Part shown: in pieces, positions 40,990-51,066 of the stretch
Layout: each line of letters starts with the position of its first letter
Numbering within the stretch: the first letter of the stretch is position 1
Assembly (NCBI RefSeq): GCF_028550415.1
Contig: NZ_JAQQKX010000003.1
Location: 244,222-308,221 of the forward strand
DNA length: 64,000 nt
From: Asticcacaulis aquaticus
Lineage (GTDB): Bacteria > Pseudomonadota > Alphaproteobacteria > Caulobacterales > Caulobacteraceae
Direction: 5' to 3'
Notes under the pieces: model-generated
What the model was told of the DNA's origin: nothing
The model's database searches: none
What the model saw: only the letters and a program-made list of their open reading frames with translations
Program-made: the position numbers and the translations under genes

Positions 40990-41418
40990 ATGAACAGGTT
41001 CAGAACCCTTATCGCCTTGATGCTACTGGTCGCCTCCGGCGTGGCGCAGGCTCAAACCCAGACGCCTGTGACCGCGCCCCTGACCGCTGTTGAGGCCACC
41101 CAATGCCGGGCCATTGCCGAAACCCTGCGCGACCGTGAATACGAGGTGATGAGCAGCCTGATCATCCGCATCGAGCGCTCGCCGAATTTGTCGGTCGAAG
41201 GGCTGAACGCCGTGCAGAAGCAGGTCGCGCTGACCGAGGCCAGCGTCAAGACCTACGAAGGCCAGGCCGATCGCTTCGCCTTTGCGGCGGTGCCGAACGA
41301 CAGCCTGAAAAGCCTGATCGGCAAGCAGGATAGCGAGGCGCTCCGGCCGAAGCTGAGCGACTGTCTGGAGCGCGTGCCGCCGGTGGTGCCGTCGAAGCCC
41401 GCCGTGGCGAAAAATTAG
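40990..41418 (+). CDS. Hypothetical exported protein
   Basis: This 142-residue protein has a clear Sec signal peptide (basic NRFR, core [12 protein letters not shown], cleavage after AQA near residue 22). The mature part is mostly helical with two cysteines (in [10 protein letters not shown] and [10 protein letters not shown]) and no recognised domain. GGACGGGGG lies before ATG 40990. It is convergent with serine dehydratase with a six-base gap. A periplasmic role is likely; nothing more can be said. Confidence 0.72.
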   Translation: MNRFRTLIALMLLVASGVAQAQTQTPVTAPLTAVEATQCRAIAETLRDREYEVMSSLIIRIERSPNLSVEGLNAVQKQVALTEASVKTYEGQADRFAFAAVPNDSLKSLIGKQDSEALRPKLSDCLERVPPVVPSKPAVAKN

Positions 41419-41424
41419 ATATGG

Positions 41425-42819
<1,395 letters not shown>

Positions 42820-42974
42820 GAAAAACTCCGGATTGTTCCGATAGGTGCAATCGTAACTTTTATCACGGATAGCACGCTTTGTCAGAAGTCGGAACTGCTC
42901 GTCCAAATCAGGTCGACAATATTGCGCCGCGATGAAAGGCCGGTATAGATAGGGGCAGCAGGGGAGCCTTCCGC

Positions 42975-44951
42975 ATGACGCAACTGTACGAACTCGGCCA
43001 GGGGCCTGAGCCGCTGAGCCCGCAAAAGCCGCTGTTCGGCGATGACCGGGCGCTGATCCGCGCCGGTCTGATCATCGGCGGCGTGATCGCCTTATGGAAG
43101 CTGTACATCGCCCTGACGGCCAACGTGATCTGGGAGGAAGGCCATTTCGCCGTGTCGGGGCTTTATCCGGCGCTCGGTTATCCCGATATCCCGGCGGGGT
43201 TCCCGCTGTTGTCGCGCCTTGTCACCCTCATCTTCGGCATGAATGTCGTGCCGTTGCGGCTTTTGTCGCTGCTCATCGCGTCGGCCATCCCGTTCGCGAT
43301 TTATTTTATGGCGTCAGCGGTCGTGCCGAAGCGCGAAGCGATCTGGGCCGCTATCCTGTCGCTGCTTATTCCGCCCCTGTCGATATCGGGCACCATCTTT
43401 TATCCGGAAGGCCTGTTGCAATTGCTGCTGGCCCTGATGCTGGGGTGCCTGCTCAGAGCTATCACTGAGGATACCTGGAAATGGTGGGGTCTGACCGGTC
43501 TGTGCGCGGCGCTGGGCCTGTTCGTGCACTTTCGTTTCCTGATCCCCGGGGCGGGTATCATTGTGTACGTTCTGGTGACGGCGCAGGGGCGTAAACTTCT
43601 GACCAATGTGAAATTCTGGAGCGTCGGGGGTATCGCTGCGCTCGGGCTTGTGCCGTCGTTGCTGTACAATGCCTTCAATGACTGGCCCGCGATTGCCTTC
43701 CACGTCACCAATCGCCCGGTCTGGCGGCCCGACGTTCAGTTTCTGGTCGCCTTCCTCAGCCAGCAGATCGCCATGGTCACGCCGATCTTCTTCATCGGCC
43801 TGACCGCTGCCGCCGTCCGGGTGCTGAAAAGCGAACGCGACCAACCCGTCGCGCTGCTGGGGGTCGTCGGCGTCTTTATCTTTGGGTTTTACCTCCTTCA
43901 ATCGCCCGCCAATGCCAAGCTGATGCCGCACTGGCCGTTCATGGCCTATGTGCCGCTGGTCGCGGTTTTGCCGGGGACGCTGATCCGCTTTGCCGACGGC
44001 GCGCGGACAGTGTCGGGGCAATGCCTGCGTAGCGGGCTGATCGGGCTGGCCCCGGTGCTGGCCCTGGCGGTCGGGATCGGGATTACCGTCTATGAATATG
44101 CCTGGACGCATACGGAAAAGCTGCCGTGGCAGTGGCGGTCGATCAACTTCATGCGCAATGAGAACTGGACGGCGCTAAAGCCGGTTCTGGCCGGGGCGGA
44201 GGCGTCGGCGCGGCAACGCTTCGGTGCGGAGCCGGTCCTGGCGGTCTCCGGTCATGTCCCCGCCGTGCGGCTGGAGTTTCCGGCAAAGGCCGTACGTATG
44301 GTCTTCACGCTGGATGAGCCCTACGATACCTTTTCGCGCTTCGGTACGGCGCGAAAAGAATGGGGTCTGGGCTATGCCGACCTCGTGAAAACCAAAGCCG
44401 GTAAAGGCGCGGTGCTGGTCCTGCCGGAGCCGAGCTATCTGTACCATCAGCCCGAAGAACTGGCTTTCCGCGATCGCCTGTGTCGTCAGTTCGAGGATAT
44501 TCAGCCCTATAGGATCGTCGATTTGCCGCCCGGCCGCACCACGATCAATGTCTATACGGCCCGAATCCGGGCTACGCCGCTGGGCACGGCCCCGGCGCGC
44601 TGTGCCTTCCTGCCGGAACTCTATATCGCCCAGCCGCCGCGCGGCACCTTTATCGAGGCCGGGGACAGCGGAAACTTCTTCGGCATAGCCACCGATCCCC
44701 TCGGCTTGACCCGCGTCGATATTCTGATCGACGGCAAGGTGGTCGCGCCCGCCAATTACGGCCTCGATCCCAAAGATTTTCAGGCGCCCAAACCTCTGTC
44801 CTACGATCCTAACTGGCCGAAGGTGCAGTTCGATTTCAAACTCGACAAGGCGGGTCTGAAACCTGGTGCGCACGTGCTGTCGCTCCGCGCCACGCGCACG
44901 GACGGTACGGTCGTCGAAGGGGCGCCACGGGCCATTTACGTGAAAGAGTAA
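42975..44951 (+). CDS. GT39/ArnT-like membrane glycosyltransferase, putative
   Basis: This 658-residue protein has about eleven hydrophobic helices in its first 400 residues and a soluble C-terminal region. The first extracytoplasmic loop has NVIWEEGHFAVSG, similar to the acidic pair of GT-C transferases of the PMT/ArnT group. The C-terminal part (about 550-655) reads as a beta-sandwich with RVDILIDGKVVAPANYG and HVLSLRATRTDG. GT-C enzymes use polyprenyl-phosphate sugars to modify lipids or proteins in the periplasm. Donor and acceptor are unknown, and the catalytic call is moderate because the loop motif is not exact. Confidence 0.7.
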   Translation: MTQLYELGQGPEPLSPQKPLFGDDRALIRAGLIIGGVIALWKLYIALTANVIWEEGHFAVSGLYPALGYPDIPAGFPLLSRLVTLIFGMNVVPLRLLSLLIASAIPFAIYFMASAVVPKREAIWAAILSLLIPPLSISGTIFYPEGLLQLLLALMLGCLLRAITEDTWKWWGLTGLCAALGLFVHFRFLIPGAGIIVYVLVTAQGRKLLTNVKFWSVGGIAALGLVPSLLYNAFNDWPAIAFHVTNRPVWRPDVQFLVAFLSQQIAMVTPIFFIGLTAAAVRVLKSERDQPVALLGVVGVFIFGFYLLQSPANAKLMPHWPFMAYVPLVAVLPGTLIRFADGARTVSGQCLRSGLIGLAPVLALAVGIGITVYEYAWTHTEKLPWQWRSINFMRNENWTALKPVLAGAEASARQRFGAEPVLAVSGHVPAVRLEFPAKAVRMVFTLDEPYDTFSRFGTARKEWGLGYADLVKTKAGKGAVLVLPEPSYLYHQPEELAFRDRLCRQFEDIQPYRIVDLPPGRTTINVYTARIRATPLGTAPARCAFLPELYIAQPPRGTFIEAGDSGNFFGIATDPLGLTRVDILIDGKVVAPANYGLDPKDFQAPKPLSYDPNWPKVQFDFKLDKAGLKPGAHVLSLRATRTDGTVVEGAPRAIYVKE

Positions 44952-45007
44952 GCCACACAGTTGCGCAAATGCTTGTCTAATCGGCGTGAGTCGCCTAACA
45001 GATAGGC

Positions 45008-47950
45008 ATGGCGGATATCCTTTTCTCTTCGCTGGTCGACCGGTTGCACGCCTGCGGCCCTGTGCTGCACGACGGCGCGGCGCAGTATGCCTATGAGACC
45101 ATCGCCGAAGTGGCGCAGGCCGAAGGCTGGCCCGACATGCTGGAGCGTGCCGGTCCGGCCCTGATGCCGGTGTTGGGGGCCTCGCCCTATCTGGCCGGGT
45201 TGATGCGGCGCGAACCGCAGCGCCTGCGTGAAACCCTGATGTCGCCGCCCGAGGCGCGCCTCAAGGCCATATTGCTCGCCACCGAGGCCTTGGCCGAACA
45301 GGCCATGACCCTGGAAGCCGTCGATATCGACGCCGCCAAACGCGTTTTGCGTCACCTCAAGGCCGATACCCACCTGCTGACGGCTCTGGCCGATCTTGGC
45401 GATGTGTGGAAACTCGATCACGTCACCGCCGCCCTGACGCGGTTCGCCGACGCCGTCACCTACGCCGCCATTGCGCTGGCCATGCGCGAGGAGCGCGACA
45501 AGGGCCGCCTCAGGCCGTTCGACCCCAAGGGCGAGCGCGGCGTTCTGCCCGGTCTGTTCGTGCTGGCCATGGGCAAGCACGGGGCGGGGGAGCTCAACTA
45601 TTCGTCGGATATCGACATCACCTTCTTCTGCGAACTGGAAGAACTGCCGCTGGCCGACGGCGTCGAAGCGCAGGTCTTCATCGACCGGCTGGCGCGGCGG
45701 GTGTCGAACATTTTGTCCGAGCGCACGGCGGACGGCTACGTCTTCCGCGTCGATCTGCGCCTGCGGCCGGACCCGTCCTCGACTCCGACCGTGGTGGCGG
45801 TCCCGTTCGCCCTGAACTATTACGAAAGCGTAGGCCAGAACTGGGAGCGCGCGGCCTTCATCAAGGCGCGGCCCGTCGCCGGTGACATGGTCGAGGCCAA
45901 GGCCTTCATGCAGGCCCTGTCGCCTTTCATCTGGCGGCGTAGCCTCGACTACCCGGCCATCGCCGATATTCAGTCGATCAAGCGCCAGATCCATATCCAC
46001 AGCGTCCACGAACGCCTCGATCCGGCGGGCGCGAACCTGAAACTGGGCGTCGGCGGTATCCGCGAGATCGAATTCTTCGTCCAGACCCAGCAACTTATCC
46101 TCGGCGGCCGCGACCCCAGCCTGCGCTCGCGCCGGACTCTGGACGCGCTGGACGCGTTGCGCCGGGCCGGGCATCTGGCGCCTGCGGTCGCCAAGGAACT
46201 GAAACAGGCCTATATCCGTCTGCGCGACTGGGAACACCGCGTGCAGATGATCGCCGACGAGCAGACCCATATCCTGCCCGAGGTGGACGAGGAGCGTATG
46301 CGCGTAGCGGCCATGTGCGGCTTCACCAACCTGTCGCGCTTCGACCTTGCCGTGTCGCGGACCCTGCGGCTGGTCAATGGTCATTACGGCGAACTGTTCT
46401 CGGATTCCGAAGACCTGTCGTCGTCGTTCGGCAGTCTGGTCTTCACCGGTATCGAGGACGATCCCGAAACGCTCAAGACCCTGACGCGGATGGGCTTCGA
46501 CAATCCCTCGCAGATTTCGGCCACGATCCGTGCCTGGCACCATGGTCGCATTCCGGCCACGCGGACCGAGCGCGGGCGCGAACTGTTCACGCGCCTTGTG
46601 CCGAGACTTCTGGAAGCGTTGAATGAAACCGGCGCGCCGAACATCGCCTTCACGCGCTTTTCGGTGTTTTTCTCCAGCCTGAGCGCCGGGGTGCAGATCC
46701 AGTCTCTGTTCCTCGCCAATCCCAAACTGTTCCATTCGATCGTCGAGATCATGGGCTTTTCGCCCCGGCTGGCGCAGCTTCTGTCGCGGCACCCGACCAT
46801 CTTCGATGCTATGCTCGACGCCGGGTTCTTCGACCCGTTGGGCGAGGAGGTCGACCGCCTGATCACCGCCGAGGTCGAGCGCGTGGCGGACGATATCGAA
46901 AGCGTGATGAACGCGCTGCGTCGTGTATGCCGCGAGCAGCAATTCCGTATCGGGATGCAGATCATCAACGGGCGACTGAGTACCGAAGCAGCGGGGGCGG
47001 CCTATGCGCGTCTGGCCGACGCCTGCATCCAGCACCTGTCGCCTCTGTCGCTGGAAGAGGTTCGTCGTCAGGGGGGGAATCTCCCCGGCGAAGTGGCGAT
47101 TCTGGCGCTCGGCAAGCTGGGCGGTCAGGAAATGACCGCGCGTTCCGACCTCGACCTGATGGCGGTCTATATGCCGCACGACCCGTCCGAAACCTCGGAT
47201 ATCAAGGGCTGGGGGGCGGAGACCTATTTCGGTCGTTTCACCCAGCGCCTGATCTCGGCCCTGTCGGCCCCGACGCACGAGGGGCTGCTGTACGAAATCG
47301 ACATGAAGCTGCGTCCGACCGGTGCCAAGGGACCGGTGGCCGTGTCTCTGGCGGCGTTCGAAAACTACTATACGCGCGACGCCGACACCTGGGAGTTTCA
47401 GGCCCTGACGCGAGCGCGTGTCGTGTGGGCGACGTCGGAGGATTTTGCCGGTCTGGTCCGCCTCAAGATCGAGACCATATTGCGCGCCACGCGCTCCGAA
47501 GCCCAGACCGCGCTCGATGTGCTCAATATGCGCGCCCTGATGGAGCGCGAGCGTCCGGCGAAGAATTTCTGGGATTTCAAGCTGGTCGTCGGTGGTCAGG
47601 TCGATTGCGAATTCGCTGCCCAGTATCTTCAGCTTATCCACGCGGCCAATGGCGGGCCGCTGCGCGTGGGTACGCTGCCGGCGCTTCAGGCCATGCAGCG
47701 CGCCGGTCTGGCGCGCGCCGAAGACGTTGAGGCGCTCAGCGCGGCGTGGCGGGTGCAGCAGGGGCTGGCGCAGTTGCTGCGGGTGTCGCTGGACGCCAAT
47801 GACGACCCGTCGACCGAACCCGAAGCGTTCCAGCGCAAGCTGGCCCGGGCGGTCCATACGCGGCGGCTCGATACGCTAGAAAAGAAGCTGAAGGACATAC
47901 GCAAGAAGGCCCGCGCCGCCTTTGAATCGGTGATCGGCCCGAACGGATAG
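45008..47950 (+). CDS. glnE: Bifunctional glutamine synthetase adenylyltransferase / adenylyl-removing enzyme
   Basis: This 980-residue enzyme controls glutamine synthetase by attaching and removing AMP. Two nucleotidyltransferase domains are visible: the N-terminal deadenylylase with GKHGAGELNYSSDIDITFF near residue 190, and the C-terminal adenylylase with GKLGGQEMTARSDLDLMAVY near 702. Between them lie the GlnD/PII-responsive helical linker and LGVGGIREIEFFVQTQQLI. Length and order match GlnE. ATG 45008 follows a 56-bp gap from the GT39-like gene. The large open frame on the opposite strand is a coding shadow. Confidence 0.97.
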   Translation: MADILFSSLVDRLHACGPVLHDGAAQYAYETIAEVAQAEGWPDMLERAGPALMPVLGASPYLAGLMRREPQRLRETLMSPPEARLKAILLATEALAEQAMTLEAVDIDAAKRVLRHLKADTHLLTALADLGDVWKLDHVTAALTRFADAVTYAAIALAMREERDKGRLRPFDPKGERGVLPGLFVLAMGKHGAGELNYSSDIDITFFCELEELPLADGVEAQVFIDRLARRVSNILSERTADGYVFRVDLRLRPDPSSTPTVVAVPFALNYYESVGQNWERAAFIKARPVAGDMVEAKAFMQALSPFIWRRSLDYPAIADIQSIKRQIHIHSVHERLDPAGANLKLGVGGIREIEFFVQTQQLILGGRDPSLRSRRTLDALDALRRAGHLAPAVAKELKQAYIRLRDWEHRVQMIADEQTHILPEVDEERMRVAAMCGFTNLSRFDLAVSRTLRLVNGHYGELFSDSEDLSSSFGSLVFTGIEDDPETLKTLTRMGFDNPSQISATIRAWHHGRIPATRTERGRELFTRLVPRLLEALNETGAPNIAFTRFSVFFSSLSAGVQIQSLFLANPKLFHSIVEIMGFSPRLAQLLSRHPTIFDAMLDAGFFDPLGEEVDRLITAEVERVADDIESVMNALRRVCREQQFRIGMQIINGRLSTEAAGAAYARLADACIQHLSPLSLEEVRRQGGNLPGEVAILALGKLGGQEMTARSDLDLMAVYMPHDPSETSDIKGWGAETYFGRFTQRLISALSAPTHEGLLYEIDMKLRPTGAKGPVAVSLAAFENYYTRDADTWEFQALTRARVVWATSEDFAGLVRLKIETILRATRSEAQTALDVLNMRALMERERPAKNFWDFKLVVGGQVDCEFAAQYLQLIHAANGGPLRVGTLPALQAMQRAGLARAEDVEALSAAWRVQQGLAQLLRVSLDANDDPSTEPEAFQRKLARAVHTRRLDTLEKKLKDIRKKARAAFESVIGPNG

Positions 47951-47956
47951 GTTTCA

Positions 47957-48097
47957 TCCTCCCCTGTAGCGCAGCGTACGGGGGAGGTGTCGCGAAGCGA
48001 CGGAGGGGGCATTTCCGTCGGTTTTGCCCCCTCCGTCATCTTCGCTTTTCGCTCAGATGCCACCTCCCCCGTATCGCTTTGCTCACAGGGGAGGATG
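47957..48097. repeat. Intergenic palindromic repeat (family B)
   Basis: This copy runs CATCCTCCCCTGTAGC..GTACGGGGGAGGTG, then CGGAGGGGGCAT with GCCCCCTCCGTC, then CCACCTCCCCCGTA..CACAGGGGAGGATG. It matches the element at 9005-9150 block by block. It separates glnE from the ECF sigma operon. Confidence 0.85.
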
Positions 48098-48108
48098 ATT
48101 TGCGACGG

Positions 48109-48118
48109 GATTCGAATC
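48109..48118. promoter_or_regulatory. Tandem CcrM methylation sites (GATTCGAATC)
   Basis: GATTC (48109-48113) and GAATC (48114-48118) abut to form a ten-base palindrome 71 bases before the ECF sigma factor start. Both are GANTC targets of the cell-cycle methyltransferase CcrM. Placement in the likely promoter suggests methylation-sensitive expression, but no experiment is implied. Confidence 0.5.
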
Positions 48119-48189
48119 GTTCCACGTGTAATCTCCTGAAGCGGTCCTGAAAGGCCCGATTTGTCCCGTAGTTGCGTAAGGTCTTCATA

Positions 48190-48867
48190 ATGTCTAATGT
48201 GACACGTCTGAGTGAGGGCCATCGCTATATGGGTCAGAAAATGGATTCGCTGTCGGATCCGGACGAGGCGCTGATCGCCGCCGTCGCGCGGGGTGATGCC
48301 GCCGCGACGCAGGCGCTGGTGTCGCGTAAGCTGCCGCGCGTCCTGTCGCTGGCCCGACGCCTCCTCAGTGACGCCATCGAGGCCGAGGATGTGGCGCAGG
48401 AAGCCCTGTTGCGCATGTGGAAACAGGCGCCGCACTGGGTGCCGGGACGGGCGCGGCTCGATACCTGGCTGCACAAGGTGGCGGTGAATCTGTGCTACGA
48501 CCGGCTGCGGCGGCGCAAGGACACGGTCGATGCCAATGAGGTCGAACTGGTCGATACCGGGGCCAATCCGACCCAGAGGCTGGACCAGCAGCAGGCCAGC
48601 GCTCAGGTCGAGGCGGCGCTCAATGCCCTGCCGGAGCGGCAAAAACTGGCCATCGTCCTGTGCTACTATCAGGAACTGTCCAATATCGAGGCCGCCGGTC
48701 TGATGGAGGTTTCGGTGGAGGCGCTGGAAAGCCTCCTGTCGCGGGGGCGGCGTCAGCTGAAGGCGCTGCTCAGTGAACAACGCACCGATCTTCTGGGGGG
48801 CGGGCCGCCCGCAAAAGACCGGAAACCCGAACTTAAGCTTGTTACCTCTAAGCTCAGCGCATCATAG
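48190..48867 (+). CDS. ECF-type RNA polymerase sigma factor
   Basis: This 225-residue protein has sigma region 2 (DEALIAAVARGDAAATQALV, LLSDAIEAEDVAQEALLRMW with the core-binding DAEDVAQE-like motif) and region 4 (NALPERQKLAIVLCYYQELSNIEAA in parts, with the HTH to about residue 185). The family is that of sigma factors paired with alphaproteobacterial membrane anti-sigma proteins. ATG 48190 follows AAGG; a TTG at 48172 is an alternative. It heads a three-gene operon with a single-helix protein and a periplasmic metal-sensor-like protein, so it probably answers to an envelope or metal signal. Confidence 0.92.
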   Translation: MSNVTRLSEGHRYMGQKMDSLSDPDEALIAAVARGDAAATQALVSRKLPRVLSLARRLLSDAIEAEDVAQEALLRMWKQAPHWVPGRARLDTWLHKVAVNLCYDRLRRRKDTVDANEVELVDTGANPTQRLDQQQASAQVEAALNALPERQKLAIVLCYYQELSNIEAAGLMEVSVEALESLLSRGRRQLKALLSEQRTDLLGGGPPAKDRKPELKLVTSKLSAS

Positions 48868-48882
48868 AAAGGAGCTGAAACG

Positions 48883-49341
48883 ATGATAACCCAACCGATG
48901 ACATCCGATCGCTTCGAAGCCATTGTCGAGGCCTATGGCGCCAATCCCAACCGCTGGCCCGAAGCCGAGCGCGATGCCGCCCGCGCCTTCATGCAGCGCG
49001 AACCGCAGGTCGCCCGTGCCCTGATGGCCGAGGCGCGCGGCGTCGACGCCCTGCTGGGATCGTTAGCGGCGCCCGAGCCGTCCGACACCCTGCAATGGGA
49101 GGTTCTGGCGCGCCTTATGCCCGCCGCCGTCGTCGAAAAGGTCGCCGACGAACATAATGTCGTCCCGTTCGTTGCCCCACACCGTCCGAAATCGCGCGTC
49201 ATGTGGCTGGCCGGAGGGTTGGCGGCCGCCTGTGCCGCCGGGGTTATTTTCGGCGTCAATCTGGGGCTGGCCTCGACGGCCGACCTGCGCGCCGAGGACG
49301 TGCTGGTGGCGGCCAATTACAGCGATGTGGATAGCTGGTAA
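48883..49341 (+). CDS. Probable membrane anti-sigma factor
   Basis: This 152-residue protein has a cytoplasmic helical N-terminal part with VEAYGANPNRWPEAERDAARAF (quoted in parts), a signature of short alphaproteobacterial proteins found next to ECF sigma genes. One membrane helix (about residues 109-128, WLAGGLAAACAAGVIFGVNL) and a short periplasmic tail follow. No zinc-binding HxxxCxxC motif is present. It would hold the sigma factor at the membrane. AAAGGAG precedes ATG 48883, and its stop overlaps the next start by one base. Confidence 0.72.
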   Translation: MITQPMTSDRFEAIVEAYGANPNRWPEAERDAARAFMQREPQVARALMAEARGVDALLGSLAAPEPSDTLQWEVLARLMPAAVVEKVADEHNVVPFVAPHRPKSRVMWLAGGLAAACAAGVIFGVNLGLASTADLRAEDVLVAANYSDVDSW

Positions 49342-49907
49342 TGGCGGAGACTGTGTCCAAAAAACCGACGGTAAAAACGTGGCTGGTGCTGTCGGTGGTG
49401 CTGAATGTCTTTCTCGCGGGATCGCTGATCGGCGCGGGTGTGATCGCCCAGAAGCATTTCAAGCCGCGTCCCGACAAGAACCTGCCGGCCCTGACGCGCA
49501 TGGTCGAGGGCCTCAGCCCGGCCAATCAGGAAAAGGCACGCGCCCTGCTGACCGAAGCCGCTCTGGCTGGCGAAACCGACATGAACGAAAGCCGCACCCA
49601 TCGTGAAGCGGCGACCCGACTTGTGCTGGAGGCCAATCCCGACCCTGTGGCGATTCAGGCCGAGATCATGAAGGCGCGCCGTGTCGAATCCTCCGCCAAG
49701 GACAAGATCGAGACGGCGATCCTGACTCTGCTGCTGCAATTGCCGATCGAGGAGCGGACCAAGGTCGCCGACCGTTTGATCAAGGGCCCGCAACGCGCTC
49801 GCGCCAAGGCGATGTACGACGTGAAGAAGGCCCAAGAAAAGGCTGAAAAGGAAAAGGCTGACAAGGAGAAGGCGGGCAAGGCGTCGGCGTCGGCCTCGGC
49901 GTCCTGA
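49341..49907 (+). CDS. Periplasmic heavy-metal-sensor-like protein (CnrX/ZraP type)
   Basis: This 188-residue protein has a signal anchor (about residues 13-33), then a helical hairpin typical of the CnrX/Spy/ZraP group (LTRMVEGLSPANQEKARALL, KDKIETAILTLLLQLPIEERTKVADRL in parts). Such proteins bind metals or misfolded proteins and pass a signal to the adjacent anti-sigma factor. The C-terminus is a low-complexity KAEKEKADKEK stretch with an AS repeat tail. No obvious His-rich metal site is visible. It is coupled to the anti-sigma gene, so the three genes form a sensing unit. Confidence 0.78.
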   Translation: MAETVSKKPTVKTWLVLSVVLNVFLAGSLIGAGVIAQKHFKPRPDKNLPALTRMVEGLSPANQEKARALLTEAALAGETDMNESRTHREAATRLVLEANPDPVAIQAEIMKARRVESSAKDKIETAILTLLLQLPIEERTKVADRLIKGPQRARAKAMYDVKKAQEKAEKEKADKEKAGKASASASAS

Positions 49908-49913
49908 TCGTCT

Positions 49914-50822
49914 TTATTCAGCCCTGTGCGCGTGGGCGCAACTGAGCACGCTGGCAATCAGCAGCCCGATCGCCGCGCCTTCCATGACCGTCGGCAACCG
50001 CGCTTCCCACAAAAAGCCGTAGAGCAGGGCGAACAGGGTCTCAAACAGGATCATCTGTCCGATCAGGCTCATCGGCAGCAGGCGGCTGGCGCGGTTCCAG
50101 AAGGCGTTGCCGATGACCGAGCAGAGGATGGCGACGCCGGTCACCACGCCAAGGAAGCGCCACCAATCGCCCTCCGAATGCGCGCCCGCGCCGAACAGAA
50201 ACGCGGGAACGGCCAGCATCAGTGCCAATGCCCCGGTGACCACACCGGTCAGCAGGCTCCAGTCGTGGGCGGTGACGTCCGTCAGGCGGTTGAGCCAGCG
50301 GCTGTTGCCTACCGCATAAACGGTCCACGCGATCAGCGCGCCGAAGGCGCACAGCAGACCGCTCAGGGACCCGTGGTCCTTGCCCAGCGTGTCCCATGCC
50401 GTACAGGCAATGCCCGCGACGCCTAACACCAGTGACGGGACCAGTTTGATCAGCGGTACATGGCTGTCGCGGTGGCCCATCAGCGTTACCGTGACGGGCA
50501 GCAGGCCGATGATCAGGGTGGTCATGGCAACCCCGCCAGACTGCACGGCCTGCGCCAGCAGCACATAATAGATAATATTGCCGGTCAGGCTGAGCCAGAT
50601 CAGGCCCCGCCATTCCGCGCCTTTGATCAGCGGCCTGAGCCTCGGCCATGAGGGCAGGATCAGGACGGCGGCTACCAGCCCATAGGCGAGATAACGACCG
50701 GCGGACAGTTGCAGGGCTGAGAACCCCGGCACCAACTCAGGCGTCAGAAAGACCAGCCCCCACAGGGCGCCCGCCGCGACGCCGCAGCCTATGCCCAGCC
50801 AGAGTTTCTTTTGATCGGTCAT
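49914..50822 (-). CDS. DMT-superfamily (EamA-type) transporter
   Basis: This 302-residue protein has about ten hydrophobic helices arranged as two EamA repeats: GIGCGVAAGALWGLVFL opens the first and SGLLCAFGALIAWTVYAVGN the second. EamA transporters usually export amino acids or other metabolites. ATG 50822 is used; codons before it lie in a repeat. It is convergent with the sigma operon with a six-base gap and shares no operon with its neighbours. The substrate is unknown. Confidence 0.9.
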   Translation of the reverse strand: MTDQKKLWLGIGCGVAAGALWGLVFLTPELVPGFSALQLSAGRYLAYGLVAAVLILPSWPRLRPLIKGAEWRGLIWLSLTGNIIYYVLLAQAVQSGGVAMTTLIIGLLPVTVTLMGHRDSHVPLIKLVPSLVLGVAGIACTAWDTLGKDHGSLSGLLCAFGALIAWTVYAVGNSRWLNRLTDVTAHDWSLLTGVVTGALALMLAVPAFLFGAGAHSEGDWWRFLGVVTGVAILCSVIGNAFWNRASRLLPMSLIGQMILFETLFALLYGFLWEARLPTVMEGAAIGLLIASVLSCAHAHRAE

Positions 50823-50836
50823 GGTTTGCCTTTTTC

Positions 50837-51014
50837 TTATACCTCCCTGCACTTTAGTGCGGGGAGGGGGACCATTGGCGGAGCCAATGGTGGTGGGGTG
50901 ACTTGCGGAGGTTCAACAACCATCGCCTTAAATGAATAAGGCACCCCACCACCACATCTCACCACTTCGTGGTTCGTGCGGTCCCCCTCCCCGCGCCAGC
51001 GCAGGGAGGTATAA
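50837..51014. repeat. Family-A palindromic repeat, full length
   Basis: It begins TTATACCTCCCTGCAC..GTGCGGGGAGGGGGACC with a CATTGGCGGAGCCAATGG stem, and ends CCACCACCACATCTC..GTTCGTGCGGTCCCCCTCCCCG...GGGAGGTATAAT. The two halves are near inverted copies (for example GGTGGTGGGGTG and CACCCCACCACC). The whole can fold as one long hairpin. It lies between the DMT transporter and the AraC regulator. Confidence 0.85.
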
Positions 51015-51066
51015 TATGTTTGTGGACGTTACATGCCCTGAACCGATGTGTTTGTCTTGACCCCGC

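Noticed and set aside
44936..47857. 973-codon open frame antisense to glnE
   Set aside because: Low-complexity Arg/Gln/Gly composition with no motif, opposite a complete glnE with both catalytic domains.
48105..48130. T-loop-like sequence (GATTCGAATCG) suggesting a tRNA end
   Set aside because: The flanking bases do not pair into a T-stem, and no acceptor, D or anticodon arm lies upstream; it is better read as two GANTC sites.
50837..51014. Inverted repeat as ends of an insertion sequence
   Set aside because: There is no transposase frame inside, no target duplication visible, and it matches the other intergenic family-A repeats.
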